Positions 55,702-64,000 of a stretch of 64,000 nucleotides of DNA are shown here, in pieces. Under the pieces are notes generated by a model. It made no database searches, had not been told where the DNA came from, and saw only the letters and a program-made list of their open reading frames with translations. The translations under genes were made by a program, and so were the position numbers. Each line of letters begins with the position of its first letter. Positions within the stretch are counted from its first letter, which is position 1. This DNA is from Candidatus Rhodoferax odensensis. Its GTDB lineage: Bacteria > Pseudomonadota > Gammaproteobacteria > Burkholderiales > Burkholderiaceae_C. The stretch covers positions 372,001 to 436,000 of the forward strand of contig JADKDJ010000033.1 in the NCBI GenBank assembly GCA_016718405.1, written 5' to 3'.

Positions 55702-56328
55702 TCAGGCCAGTGCGTGACGCACCAGCAAGGCCGCCATCACCAGCATCATCAAGCCGATCAGACCATCGAGCACGGCCCAGGCTCGCGGCCGCGCAAACCA
55801 CGGTGCCAGCCAGCGCGCGCCATAGCCCAGGGCGCTGAACCACAACAGGCTGGCGCTGGAGGCGCCCGCCACAAACGAAGTCTTGGCCAGACCCGCCTGC
55901 TGCGCGCCGACCGAGCCGACCAGCAACACCGTATCCAGGTACACGTGCGGGTTGAGAAAGGTAAACCCCGCCAATTGCCACAACGCCTGGCGGCGCGTCA
56001 GGCTCACGCCAGGCCCGGTTCTCAGCCCGTGCTGGCTGCAGGCGCGGCGCAAGGCGCACGCCGCATACCAAAGGAGGAAGACGGCACCGCCAAGCGCGAT
56101 CAAGCGCGCCGCTGCCGGGCTGGCGGCGATCAGCGCCGCCAGGCCATACACACCGCCCGCCATCAGCAAAGCGTCCACGCCAGCACAGAACAGCACCATC
56201 AATCCCACATGCTCGCGCCGCAGCCCCTGGCGCAGCACAAACGCGTTTTGGGCGCCAATGGCGGCGATCAGCGACAAACTCAGGGCCAGCCCATTGAGGT
56301 AACTTGGAATGAAAATGGCAAGGTGCAT
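55702..56328 (-). CDS. argO: LysE/ArgO-type amino acid exporter
   Basis: Exporter of basic amino acids (208 residues) with six hydrophobic segments and the family N-terminus LALSLSLIAAIGAQNAFVLRQGL. The GFTFLNPHVYLDTVLLVGSVG region is also a LysE signature. A start three codons earlier (56337) is possible. It is divergent from an ArgP/LysG-type LysR regulator, the usual arrangement for lysine or arginine export control. Confidence 0.92.
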   Translation of the reverse strand: MHLAIFIPSYLNGLALSLSLIAAIGAQNAFVLRQGLRREHVGLMVLFCAGVDALLMAGGVYGLAALIAASPAAARLIALGGAVFLLWYAACALRRACSQHGLRTGPGVSLTRRQALWQLAGFTFLNPHVYLDTVLLVGSVGAQQAGLAKTSFVAGASSASLLWFSALGYGARWLAPWFARPRAWAVLDGLIGLMMLVMAALLVRHALA

Positions 56329-56405
56329 GGCTGCCAAGCATGCCGCAGCCGCACCACGGGCGCCAGTTAGACTTGCTCAACCCCATGAAGCATTGCTGAA
56401 CACCC

Positions 56406-57305
56406 ATGCTCGACTACCCGCTTTTGGCCGCGCTTGCGGCGGTGGTGCGCGAGGGCAGCTTTGAGCGAGCGGCCCGTGCGCTGCACCTCACGCCCTCGGC
56501 GGTATCACAACGCGTCAAGCTGCTCGAAGAACGGATCGGCCAGGTGCTGGTCGTGCGCGGCCCACCGGCCCAGGCAACACCGACTGGGCTGCAACTGTGC
56601 CGCCACGTCGAGCAAGTGGGCATGCTGGAGCACGACTTGCTGCAGGCGTTACCGGCCCTGGCCAGCGACGACACCGGTCGTATCACGCTGCGCGTGGCCG
56701 TCAACGCCGATAGCCTGGCTACCTGGTTCGTCAACGCCGCCGCAAGCTTTGCTCAAGCCGAACCAGTGCTGCTGGACATCAGCCTGGAAGACCAGGACCA
56801 CACCGCCGAGCGGCTGCGCAAGGCCGACGTGATCGCCGCCGTGACCGGCCTGGCCGTCCCGGTGCAAGGCTGCCGCAGCGTGGGCCTGGGCACCATGCGT
56901 TACCTGGCCACCGCCAGCCCGGCCTACGTGCAACGCCACTTCGCCGACGGCGTCACGGCCCAGACGCTGGCGCAAGCACCTTGCCTGACCTTCAACCGGC
57001 AAGACCGTTTGCAGCAGGCCTGGTGCAGCCAACTGTTGGGCCAAAGCGTGGAGCTACCACGCCACTGGTTACCTTCGAGCCATGCCTTTGTCGATGCCTG
57101 CCGCGCGGGCCTGGGCTGGGGCATGAACCCCGCGCCGCTGGTGGCACAGGCGCTGCGCGATGGCTCGCTGGTGTGCCTGCATCCCGACCTACCCTTGATG
57201 GTGCACCTGTACTGGCAACACACCCGCCACGCGCTGCCGATGTTGAAGCGCTTGACGGATGCGGTGATGGCGGCTGCCAGGGATGGCCTGGAGCAAGCGA
57301 GGTGA
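56406..57305 (+). CDS. argP: LysR-type regulator, ArgP/LysG group
   Basis: Transcriptional activator of 299 residues. The winged helix-turn-helix lies at about 16-37 (GSFERAARALHLTPSAVSQRVKLLEE, in part) and the effector domain at about 90-290. The N-terminus MLDYPLLAALAAVVREGSFERAA is typical of ArgP/IciA. It starts 77 bases from argO, in the opposite direction, so this space should hold its LysR binding site. Lysine and arginine are the usual effectors. Confidence 0.92.
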   Translation: MLDYPLLAALAAVVREGSFERAARALHLTPSAVSQRVKLLEERIGQVLVVRGPPAQATPTGLQLCRHVEQVGMLEHDLLQALPALASDDTGRITLRVAVNADSLATWFVNAAASFAQAEPVLLDISLEDQDHTAERLRKADVIAAVTGLAVPVQGCRSVGLGTMRYLATASPAYVQRHFADGVTAQTLAQAPCLTFNRQDRLQQAWCSQLLGQSVELPRHWLPSSHAFVDACRAGLGWGMNPAPLVAQALRDGSLVCLHPDLPLMVHLYWQHTRHALPMLKRLTDAVMAAARDGLEQAR

Positions 57306-57445
57306 GACCAACACGACCTGAAGCGGCGCATCAACAGGGCCAGCACAACCTCTTGGTCCTTTGCACGCCGACTTGCGGCATAGCCCGGATGGGCCAGAAT
57401 CGACGTGATGTATCGCGCGACTCGTGACAAGACGAGGGCAAGCCG

Positions 57446-57961
57446 CTACGCCCAAGCGCACTTCTTCACCGTGTCGAGCGTACGGCTTGTAATGTCCTTC
57501 CCAAATGTGCGCTCCAGCAAGGTCATGAAGACAGGGCCCTTGGGATTGGGCTCGTAGGTCGTGAACACTTCGCCAGCGGCCAGTTTCAGAATTCTTGCTC
57601 CGTCACGCTCTACGGGCAGTTCAACACAGAGACCCTCTGAACTGCGCAGGAACGTGACGACGCGTTTTGCGGTGGGCGGAAGATCAAATTCTGAAAACGG
57701 GTCACGGGCAACAAGCTCTTGAAGATAGGCAGCCGGTCTGACGATGATTGCGAAAGCGCGCCCAAGCGAGGTGTGCATGGCCTGCACGGCTCTGTGCTCA
57801 AGCCTGGTTAGGGTCGTGACACGGGCGTTGAACACCACATTGCCGCTGGACAGTACAGTGCGTACCTCTTCGAACCCGGCGGCCTCGAAGCATGCCTTGA
57901 GCTCAGGCATCTTGGCGTTCATCGGGCTCACCCCTCGAAGGAAGGCAACGTATCTAGGCAT
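57446..57961 (-). CDS. DUF1697-family protein
   Basis: Product of 171 residues with the family N-terminus MPRYVAFLRGVSPMNAKMPELK and SSGNVVFNA in strand 3. DUF1697 has a ferredoxin-like fold of unknown biochemical role. The stop lies next to a region without gene, and the gene is divergent from panE. I see no regulatory motif linking it to its neighbours. Confidence 0.92.
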   Translation of the reverse strand: MPRYVAFLRGVSPMNAKMPELKACFEAAGFEEVRTVLSSGNVVFNARVTTLTRLEHRAVQAMHTSLGRAFAIIVRPAAYLQELVARDPFSEFDLPPTAKRVVTFLRSSEGLCVELPVERDGARILKLAAGEVFTTYEPNPKGPVFMTLLERTFGKDITSRTLDTVKKCAWA

Positions 57962-58024
57962 GGTTGTGGTTCGTTGATGGGGTATTGGCTGCCCGGCGAA
58001 TCGATTATGGGCATCAATTCAACG

Positions 58025-58050
58025 TGTCAAGTCGCCCTGTCAAGTTGCCC
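58025..58050 (+). repeat. 13-bp tandem direct repeat upstream of panE
   Basis: TGTCAAGTCGCCC at 58025-58037 and TGTCAAGTTGCCC at 58038-58050, one mismatch, head to tail. It ends 36 bases before the panE start, a position suited to a promoter or regulator site. It could also be a chance duplication. Confidence 0.55.
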
Positions 58051-58086
58051 CAGCGGCAAACAAGTGCTCTCCCTAAAATGCCCTGC

Positions 58087-59025
58087 ATGAGTTCTTCACC
58101 CATCCAAGTCGCCGTCATGGGCGCAGGCGCCGTGGGCTGCTACTTTGGCGGCATGCTGGCGCGCGCCGGGCACGCGGTAACGCTGATCGCGCGGCCTCAG
58201 CACGTGCAGGCAATCACGCGCGACGGCCTGCGCTTGCAGACCACCACGTTCGATGAGCACCTGCGCCTGGGCGCCAGCAGCGAGGCCAGCGCGGTGCAAG
58301 GCGCCAACCTGGTGCTGTTCTGTGTGAAGTCCACCGACACCGAATCGGCCGGCGCCCTGATCCGCCCGTATATGGAACCCGACACGCTGGTGCTGTGCCT
58401 GCAAAACGGCGTGGACAACGCCGAGCGGCTGCGCACCGTCCTGCCAAACCACGCCGTGGCCGCCGCTGTGGTGTACGTGGCCACCGAGATGGCGGGTCCG
58501 GGGCACGTGCAGCACCATGGCCGGGGCGAGTTGGTGATCGAACCCGTGAACTCTGGCGCCATGTCCAGCGAAGCTTTGGTGCGAGCACTGATGGAGGCCG
58601 GCATACCTACCGAAGTCTCCCGCAACGTGCGCGGCGCCCTGTGGGCCAAGCTGGTTCTCAACTGCGCCTACAACGCGGTCTCGGCCATTGCCCTGTTGCC
58701 GTATGGCAAGACGGTGACAGGCGTTGGCGTGCCCGACGTCATGCGCGACGTGGTGGCCGAGTGTCTGGCCGTGGCGCAGGCCGAGGGCGTGCAGGTTCAG
58801 GGCGACGTGTACGCCGCGGTGGACAAACTGGCCGACAGCATGCCCAATCAGTATTCATCCACCGCGCAAGACCTGGCGCGCGGCAAGCTTACCGAGATCG
58901 ACTACCTCAACGGTCTGATCGTGCGTCGCGGCGCCGCGCTCGGCGTTGCCACACCAGCGAACCGGGTGTTGTGGGCTTTGGTAAAGTTGCTGGAGGCCAA
59001 GCGGGCGCAAACCCGCGGCAACTGA
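58087..59025 (+). CDS. panE: 2-dehydropantoate 2-reductase (ketopantoate reductase)
   Basis: NADPH-dependent reductase of the pantothenate pathway (312 residues). The N-terminal GxGxxG site AVMGAGAVGCYFGGML and the conserved catalytic-site region CLQNGVDN and LWAKLVLNCAYNAVSAI are present. K in WAKLVLNC and E in LTEIDYLNG correspond to the active-site pair. The ATG at 58087 (MSSSPIQVAV) is chosen; an alternative three codons upstream exists. Family members with other 2-keto acid substrates exist, so pantothenate is likely rather than certain. Confidence 0.9.
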   Translation: MSSSPIQVAVMGAGAVGCYFGGMLARAGHAVTLIARPQHVQAITRDGLRLQTTTFDEHLRLGASSEASAVQGANLVLFCVKSTDTESAGALIRPYMEPDTLVLCLQNGVDNAERLRTVLPNHAVAAAVVYVATEMAGPGHVQHHGRGELVIEPVNSGAMSSEALVRALMEAGIPTEVSRNVRGALWAKLVLNCAYNAVSAIALLPYGKTVTGVGVPDVMRDVVAECLAVAQAEGVQVQGDVYAAVDKLADSMPNQYSSTAQDLARGKLTEIDYLNGLIVRRGAALGVATPANRVLWALVKLLEAKRAQTRGN

Positions 59026-59134
59026 CAACCCATGCGGCCACACCCTAGCAGCCCAGTCCAGTCGGCGCACGTAGAGACTCTGCGTGCAGCGGGGCGGTGA
59101 AACCGCATCTCTCTCGCTAAAAGGAAGGCATCTT

Positions 59135-59635
59135 TTGCGCATCGTCTGGTTAACCGGCATGGCGGCACTGGCATTGTTCGCGGGCATTGCCTGGTACCTT
59201 GCGCCGCTCACTCCCAACGTTTTGGCCTTGCAGTTCACCTTCAGCCCGCGGGCCTTTGCCAACGTGGTGCATGTATGGTCGCCAGAGCAACTGGCCCTTT
59301 TTCGCTGGCACCTTCTGCCCGACTGCGCCCTGTTGGCAAGCTACGGCGCGTTTGGTTACCTGCTCGTGTCGCGCTCGGCACTGTTCACGCACCAACGACC
59401 GATGCTGCGTGCAGCCGCCTTGTGGTCGCTGCCGCTGGCGGCGGCGTTCGACGCGGCAGAGAATGCCTTGCATTGGTGGCTTAGCGGCGCGCCGCGCTTT
59501 GGCGTGGAGCTGCCCTTCCTGGCATCGGGCCTTTGCGCCACGCTCAAGTGGCTGCTGTTGCTGGGCTTTGCGACCGCGCTGGTGCTGGCGCTGGCGCGCG
59601 CTGCAAGGCCCGGCGAGCCAGGCGTGCGGGCGTAG
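59135..59635 (+). CDS. Small integral membrane protein of unknown function
   Basis: Product of about 166 residues with four hydrophobic segments (about 5-22, 58-80, 92-112 and 135-160). The first segment is followed by a periplasmic-type loop LTPNVLALQFTFSPRAF. I place the start at a TTG codon (59135) because AAGGAAGG precedes it by 7 bases; a GTG at 59084 would add 17 residues without hydrophobic content. I do not recognise the family. The neighbours give no hint of its role. Confidence 0.7.
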   Translation: MRIVWLTGMAALALFAGIAWYLAPLTPNVLALQFTFSPRAFANVVHVWSPEQLALFRWHLLPDCALLASYGAFGYLLVSRSALFTHQRPMLRAAALWSLPLAAAFDAAENALHWWLSGAPRFGVELPFLASGLCATLKWLLLLGFATALVLALARAARPGEPGVRA

Positions 59636-59670
59636 AGGGGCACCAGAGCCCCACTTAGTTCGGCACCTCC

Positions 59671-60255
59671 ATGGACACCTTTCCTACCCTGCAGTCGCGA
59701 CGGCTTGTCCTGCGCGAAATCGTCCCAAGCGACGCCCCGGCCCTGTACGCGATCCACAGCGATACGGATGCGATGCGCTGGTTTGGCACCGATCCCCTGA
59801 CCAACATGCAACAGGCCGAGCAACTGGTCGAAACCTTCGCCGCTGGGCGCAAGACCGCCAATCCCGGCACCCGCTGGGGCATTGTTGAGCACGGCGGGCA
59901 TCAACTGCTGGGCACCTGCGGCCTGTTCAAATGGAACCGGGCCTGGAGAAGTTGCACGCTGGGCTACGAGTTGGGTCGCGACGCCCGCGGCAAAGGCCTC
60001 ATGCACGAAGCGCTATCGATCGTGCTGGCGTGGGGCTTTGAACATATGTCGCTCAACCGCATCGAAGCGCAGATACACCCTGAAAACCACGCGTCAATCA
60101 AGCTGGCCACGCGCTTGGGGTTTGTTTGCGAGGGGCGTCTGCGAGAAGCCGGCTTTTGGCTTGGCGCGCATCGCGACCTCCTGCAATACGCGCTGTTGCG
60201 CGCCGAGTACGCGGCCGCACCAACGACAGCGCCGCCATCTCAGCCAGGGGCGTGA
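59671..60255 (+). CDS. RimJ/RimL-type GNAT acetyltransferase
   Basis: Product of 194 residues with the RimJ/RimL/YjcF pattern: LQSRRLVLREIVPSDAPALY at the N-terminus, the acetyl-CoA loop RDARGKGLMHEAL (about 109-121), then HPENHASIKLATRLGFVCEGRLREA. These enzymes acetylate N-terminal alanine or serine of ribosomal proteins or small amines; the target here is unknown. The last 16 bases overlap the end of the convergent cobC gene. Confidence 0.88.
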   Translation: MDTFPTLQSRRLVLREIVPSDAPALYAIHSDTDAMRWFGTDPLTNMQQAEQLVETFAAGRKTANPGTRWGIVEHGGHQLLGTCGLFKWNRAWRSCTLGYELGRDARGKGLMHEALSIVLAWGFEHMSLNRIEAQIHPENHASIKLATRLGFVCEGRLREAGFWLGAHRDLLQYALLRAEYAAAPTTAPPSQPGA

Positions 60256-60830
60256 GACGCGACGCGGCACTCGCCAAAGGCCAACACGTCCCGCGGCCAC
60301 TGCTCGCCGCTGGTGACCTGGCGCACGCCCTGGGCGATCAACGTGGCGGCGCGAATCACACCGGCGTGGGTGATCCAGACTTGCGGGACGCTGCGTTCAA
60401 GACCCTCGTCCCAGACTGCCCCAACGCGTTGCATCAAGGCATCGACCGTCTCGACCCCGCCAAAGGCGTGGCGGCCGAAGTCAGCCATCCACTGATCAAA
60501 GGCAGCACGGGGAATCGCATCCCAACGGTGTTGTTCCCAGCAACCAAAATTCATCTCAACCAGACGCGCGTCCTGGGCATACGTCAAATCGGGCCGCAAG
60601 GCGCACAGGGTCTTTGCCAGTTGCTCACATCTTTGTAGCGGAGAAGTCAATAAACATGCGCCCACCGGTAGCAGCGCTGCCGCAGCGGTGGCAGCCCGCA
60701 CGGTGTCGGTGGTATCCGCGGCCACGTCCGTCACGCCGTAGCACACACCCTGTGCCACCAGCGGTTGCGCATGGCGCACCAGCCACAAACCCATGCGCGG
60801 CGCGGCCGGCATCACTGCGGCTGGCCTCAT
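60240..60830 (-). CDS. cobC: Histidine phosphatase, alpha-ribazole phosphatase type
   Basis: Branch-1 histidine phosphatase of 196 residues. The phosphate-accepting His is H20 in LVRHAQP, and the second His lies in WITHAGVIRA. Being at the end of a cobQ-cobT-cobS gene series supports the dephosphorylation of alpha-ribazole 5'-phosphate in nucleotide-loop assembly. Other Met codons at positions 7 and 13 of this frame could be the true start. Without the context it could be any broad histidine phosphatase. Confidence 0.85.
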   Translation of the reverse strand: MRPAAVMPAAPRMGLWLVRHAQPLVAQGVCYGVTDVAADTTDTVRAATAAAALLPVGACLLTSPLQRCEQLAKTLCALRPDLTYAQDARLVEMNFGCWEQHRWDAIPRAAFDQWMADFGRHAFGGVETVDALMQRVGAVWDEGLERSVPQVWITHAGVIRAATLIAQGVRQVTSGEQWPRDVLAFGECRVASHAPG

Positions 60831-60908
60831 CGCCTCATCAACACGCGACAGCCCGGTGGACGCCGCTACCGCGCACAGAGCCGGATTGCGCCCCGTGCTG
60901 TAAGCGCC

Positions 60909-61370
60909 TCATGGCCGCCACTGCAGATAGAAGTAGTCATCACACTGCTGGTACAGGACGAACCCGAGCTTGAGGTAGAACGCTTTGGCCGGATTGACCT
61001 TCAGCACGCGCAAGCGCACCGGCAAGCCGCCGCGTTGTGCGCGCTCCTGAACCTCGCGCAGCAACACAGTCCCGATGCCCATGGCCTGATGGCTCGGCAG
61101 CAGGTAACACATCTGGACCCACCACTCGCTGGCACGCGGCTCCACCTGCAGCACGCCGCAGTCGATCCCGTTGCACTGAACGATGCGGGTGCGCGGATCG
61201 TGTGCATCGTGCTCGCTTTCCTCACGCACGCGCTCGGGCGACCAGTTGCCCCAGGTAGCCTCTACAAAACCGCGCATGGTCTGCTCCAACGCCGCGTAAA
61301 TCAGTGCGGCGTCGGCGGGTTGCGCCGCCCGCAAGGAAACTGCGGTGGGCTTGGTCGAGGGGCTTGTCAT
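60909..61370 (-). CDS. GNAT-family N-acetyltransferase
   Basis: Product of 153 residues with the acetyl-CoA motif LPSHQAMGIGTVLLREVQER (about 98-117) and LRVLKVNPAKAFYLKLGFVLYQ near the end. The substrate is unknown. It lies between cobS and cobC on the same strand (193 bases after cobS), but its position may be accidental. The start at 61370 (MTSPSTKPTAVSL) is preferred to an open extension upstream. No homology ties it to cobalamin synthesis. Confidence 0.85.
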   Translation of the reverse strand: MTSPSTKPTAVSLRAAQPADAALIYAALEQTMRGFVEATWGNWSPERVREESEHDAHDPRTRIVQCNGIDCGVLQVEPRASEWWVQMCYLLPSHQAMGIGTVLLREVQERAQRGGLPVRLRVLKVNPAKAFYLKLGFVLYQQCDDYFYLQWRP

Positions 61371-61563
61371 CGCCGCGACAGCCGTCCTCGCGCGGCCGCA
61401 TGCTTGACCCCACACCCAATGTCCCAACGCGTTGCCATATTCATTCCTATCTTCCCCTGTAGCGGACGGGCGCACCCGTGAACCATTGAAACCCAGCGTC
61501 AGTGCACATCATAGTCATGCCCACCAGGCTGGCAAGCCGCGCCAGCAAGCCGACGCAGGCAGC

Positions 61564-62364
61564 TCACAAGGTCAGCGCCAACCCAAGATAGAACGCCAGC
61601 TCGCAAACCTGCTGCGTAGCTCCCAGGCAATCACCCGTGAAACCCTGCAGACGACGCCAGAACAGGCGACCCATCCACAAAGCACCGAGCACAGAAGCCA
61701 CCAGCGGCGCCCACCACGCCACGCCCTGCGTCAACCACACCACCAGCAACGACGCCGCCGTAAACCAGCACCCGGCCACGACCAGGCTGGCGCCGCTGAT
61801 TTGATCGGCCAGTGGCTTGGACTTGGAGCCCGCCGCGTCACCCACATGGGGCAGAAGGCGAATCAGCAGCAGCGGCCAGGTGCGAGAGCACACGTGGGCG
61901 GCAAACAGCGCCACCGCCATCAAGTCCACATCCACTGAACCCAGCAAGGCCAGCAGCGCGACCTTGGTCAGCAGCGCCAACACCAGCGCCATGGCACCAA
62001 AAGCGCCCACGCGCGAGTCTTTCATGATGAGCAGCGCGCTTTCGCGCTCGCTGCTGCCGCCCAGACCATCAGCCACGTCAGCCAGACCGTCCTCGTGAAA
62101 GCCACCAGTGAGCAGAACGCTCAAGACCGTGCCCAGCGCGGCGGCCACCAGCGGCGCCAGCGGACTGGGTGGCAAGAGCTGCAGCAGCCCCAGCGTGGCC
62201 AGCGCCACCACTGCGCCGACCAGCACACCCACGCCAGGAAAGTGCCCCGCGCTGGCGCGCAACATGGCCGGGCTGTAACCGACCCAGTGCGCCACGGCAC
62301 CCGTGACCGGAATGCGGGTGAAGAACTGAACGGCCAACAAGTAATGGCGCAAAAACGTGCTCAT
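61564..62364 (-). CDS. cobS: Adenosylcobinamide-GDP ribazoletransferase (cobalamin synthase)
   Basis: Integral membrane enzyme that joins adenosylcobinamide-GDP and alpha-ribazole to form adenosylcobalamin. The product has 266 residues, six or so hydrophobic segments and the conserved acidic motif GGFHEDGLADVADGLGG (about 87-103), which binds Mg. The N-terminus LLAVQFFTRIPV is a family hallmark. It lies 75 bases after cobT on the same strand. Confidence 0.95.
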   Translation of the reverse strand: MSTFLRHYLLAVQFFTRIPVTGAVAHWVGYSPAMLRASAGHFPGVGVLVGAVVALATLGLLQLLPPSPLAPLVAAALGTVLSVLLTGGFHEDGLADVADGLGGSSERESALLIMKDSRVGAFGAMALVLALLTKVALLALLGSVDVDLMAVALFAAHVCSRTWPLLLIRLLPHVGDAAGSKSKPLADQISGASLVVAGCWFTAASLLVVWLTQGVAWWAPLVASVLGALWMGRLFWRRLQGFTGDCLGATQQVCELAFYLGLALTL

Positions 62365-62439
62365 GATCGGTAGCAGGATACGCGAGGCAGTGCCGATGGC
62401 GCGGCCACGCAGCAGAGGCGCCGAGCGGTCGCTGGATGC

Positions 62440-63519
62440 CTACTGCGCCAACGGCTCGGTGACGGACTTCTCCGACACCCCCGCCGACTCGAAGCTGGCC
62501 ATCTCGCGCAGAATGGCACAGGCCGACTTGAGCAAGGGCCAAGCCAGCGCGCCACCCGAACCCTCGCCCAGGCGCAGCCCCAAATCCAGCAACGCCTGCA
62601 CGCCCAGGTGTTGCAACATGAACTCGTGGCCACGCTCGCCCGAGCGATGTGCGAACACGCAGCGCTGCAGCACCAGTGGCTGCAGCGCGTGCGCCACCAG
62701 CACCGCCGAAGTGGCAATGAAACCATCGACCACCACCACGCGGCGCTCGTGTGCGGCCTGCAACACGGCGCCCACCATGGTGGCAATCTCCAGCCCGCCC
62801 AGGGCCGCCAACGCATCAAGCGGCGCCGTGGCGCTGGCGTGGCGCTGCAGCACCTCGCGCAGCACCTCGGTCTTGCGCTGCACAGCCGGGGCATCCAGCC
62901 CGGTGCCGGCGCCGGTACACAAGGCGATATCCAGACCGGCCAGCCGTGCCAACAACAAGGACGCGGCCGAGGTGTTGCCAATGCCCATCTCGCCCAGCAG
63001 CAAGGCGTTGCCGGGCAGACCCCTGAGCAGCTCTTGCCCATGGGCGACGGCTTGCGCGCACTGCACCGCTGTCATAGCCGGCTGCGCCGATGAGTCGGCG
63101 GTACCCTGCGCCACCTTGCGCACCTGCAGACCGGGGCGCGCGGCGCCTTCTGGCAGTCCCGCCAAAAAATCGTGCTTGACGCCACAATCCACCACCGTGA
63201 GGGCCAGCCCATGCTGGCGCGCCAGCACGCTCACCGCCGCACCGCCGGCCAGGAAGTTTTCCACCATCTGCCAAGTCACATCGCTCGGAAACGCCGATAC
63301 ACCGCGCGCGGCCAGGCCATGGTCGGCGGCAAACACCACCATTTGTGGCTGCTCCAGCGCGGGGGTCTCGGTGCCCAGAATCTGACCCAGCTTAAGCGCC
63401 AAGTCCTCCAGCCGCCCGAGCGAGCCCAGCGGTTTGGTCTTGTTGTCGAGCTTGTGCCGCAAAGCCTGCGTCAACTCGGGGCAGTGAATGTCGGCCAGTG
63501 TGGGCAGGTTACGTGTCAT
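62440..63519 (-). CDS. cobT: Nicotinate-nucleotide--dimethylbenzimidazole phosphoribosyltransferase
   Basis: Forms alpha-ribazole 5'-phosphate from a lower-ligand base and nicotinate mononucleotide. The product has 359 residues. Visible signatures: the base-binding N-terminal region KPLGSLGRLEDLALKLGQI, FAADHGLA, GEMGIGNTSAASLLLA and the C-terminal LRLGEGSGGALAWPLLKSA with the phosphoribosyl-binding Gly and the catalytic Glu region. It starts 8 bases after the end of cobQ, so they are one unit. Confidence 0.96.
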   Translation of the reverse strand: MTRNLPTLADIHCPELTQALRHKLDNKTKPLGSLGRLEDLALKLGQILGTETPALEQPQMVVFAADHGLAARGVSAFPSDVTWQMVENFLAGGAAVSVLARQHGLALTVVDCGVKHDFLAGLPEGAARPGLQVRKVAQGTADSSAQPAMTAVQCAQAVAHGQELLRGLPGNALLLGEMGIGNTSAASLLLARLAGLDIALCTGAGTGLDAPAVQRKTEVLREVLQRHASATAPLDALAALGGLEIATMVGAVLQAAHERRVVVVDGFIATSAVLVAHALQPLVLQRCVFAHRSGERGHEFMLQHLGVQALLDLGLRLGEGSGGALAWPLLKSACAILREMASFESAGVSEKSVTEPLAQ

Positions 63520-63527
63520 GAGTTCTC

Positions 63528-64000
63528 CTATCGTCGGGTTGGTGAGAGCGTTGAATCCGGGCCCAGCAAGGCATCGAGTGCGCCGGGATTGAAGTGGCGT
63601 TGCACGTAGTCGGCCAGGCCGTCGAACACGGCGTCCAGCGTGGGCACGGTAGCCCCAAACAGCGCTCGCAACACGCTGGCGTCTTCAAACAAGCCGTGCA
63701 CATACAGCCCCAACACGTTGCCCTGTGCGTTGAGCCATCCCAGGTCATTGGGCAGCACCGGGTGGGCGATGTCGCCCGCCGCGGCCATGGCCGGGTGTTG
63801 GCGCGTTTGGCCGTGGTGGATTTCGTAGCCGCTGACCGCTACGCCAGCCAAGGCAGCCCAGGGATGTGTTGGCGCGCCCACGGTGTGCCCGGCACAGCTT
63901 GGGCTCTGGCTGGGAGCCGATTTGTGCGCGTTTGGCACCATGAGGTCCCCGGCCAGAGCCCAGGCTGTGCTGCCTGCCATGGCAAGGCCAAACTTGGTCT
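63528..64000 (-). CDS. cobQ: Adenosylcobyric acid synthase (CobQ/CbiP), C-terminal part
   Basis: Amidates the side chains of adenosylcobyrinic acid diamide. Only the last 157 codons are in the window; the frame is open through the right edge. The GATase-type C-terminus is recognisable: VSGYEIHHGQT and LYVHGLFED with the glutaminase His. The segment MVPNAHKSAPSQSPSCAG (about 15-32 from the ATG at 63980) is a longer linker than I recall in this family. The stop is 8 bases before cobT. Confidence 0.88.
   Translation of the reverse strand, partial: TKFGLAMAGSTAWALAGDLMVPNAHKSAPSQSPSCAGHTVGAPTHPWAALAGVAVSGYEIHHGQTRQHPAMAAAGDIAHPVLPNDLGWLNAQGNVLGLYVHGLFEDASVLRALFGATVPTLDAVFDGLADYVQRHFNPGALDALLGPDSTLSPTRR

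Noticed and set aside
60380..60395. CTTGCGGGAC match inside cobC
   Set aside because: It lies within coding sequence with no similarity beyond ten bases to the 65-bp repeat, so it is chance.

Overview
The window reads as a stretch of chromosome from a GC-rich betaproteobacterium, order Burkholderiales and most likely family Comamonadaceae (Rhodoferax/Polaromonas/Acidovorax type). This rests on protein sequence character and gene order: rpsO-pnp-qor-tpiA-secG-tRNA-Leu-nuoABCD and tRNA-Leu-tig-clpP-clpX-lon are arrangements I know from that family. It is an inference; no marker such as 16S rRNA is present. Coding density is high, and I see no insertion sequence, phage, CRISPR array or rRNA.

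Layout. 1-7.6 kb (minus strand): the start of the complex I operon (nuoA-D, nuoD cut by the left edge), a tRNA-Leu, secG, tpiA, a quinone oxidoreductase, pnp and rpsO. 7.7-12.4 kb: a lipoprotein-like esterase overlapping an ABC solute-binding protein, a small heat-shock protein, tsaD and a GNAT acetyltransferase. 12.4-18.3 kb: a complete tripartite efflux operon (adaptor, RND pump, TolC). 18.4-25.2 kb: a more accessory stretch with a Gly-rich membrane protein, three small minus-strand genes (one a cupin), an unusually long class A penicillin-binding protein and a conserved hypothetical. 25.2-32 kb: three tRNAs (Leu, Cys, Gly), lon, clpX, clpP, tig and another tRNA-Leu.

32-39.6 kb: a second RND pump with its adaptor, divergent from hpnC-hpnD-hpnE, the three-enzyme route from farnesyl diphosphate to squalene used for hopanoids. 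The two units share a roughly 100-bp intergenic region holding a striking palindrome. 39.6-43.4 kb: a CBS-domain protein, a poorly coding G-rich gap, a cyclic-nucleotide-binding-domain protein, a tandem 65-bp repeat, a DUF3820 protein, a class V aminotransferase and a hypothetical. 43.5-46.3 kb: a tldD-like metallopeptidase gene followed by a partner carrying two apparent frameshifts. 46.5-54.6 kb: a PLP aminotransferase divergent from the large NAD-dependent glutamate dehydrogenase, then nth and a diguanylate cyclase. 54.7-60.3 kb: an EamA exporter, an argO/argP-type pair, a DUF1697 protein, panE, a small membrane protein and a GNAT enzyme. 60.2-64 kb (minus strand): late cobalamin nucleotide-loop assembly genes (cobQ cut by the right edge, cobT, cobS, a GNAT gene, cobC).

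Most of the window is housekeeping, and I find no clear case of an undescribed multi-gene system. The items most worth a second look are the divergent hpn/RND operator, the long penicillin-binding protein, the broken tldD partner, the repeats placed directly after stop codons, and terminator-shaped hairpins inside the tRNA cluster. All functional calls come from reading translated sequence and motifs; no database search was run.
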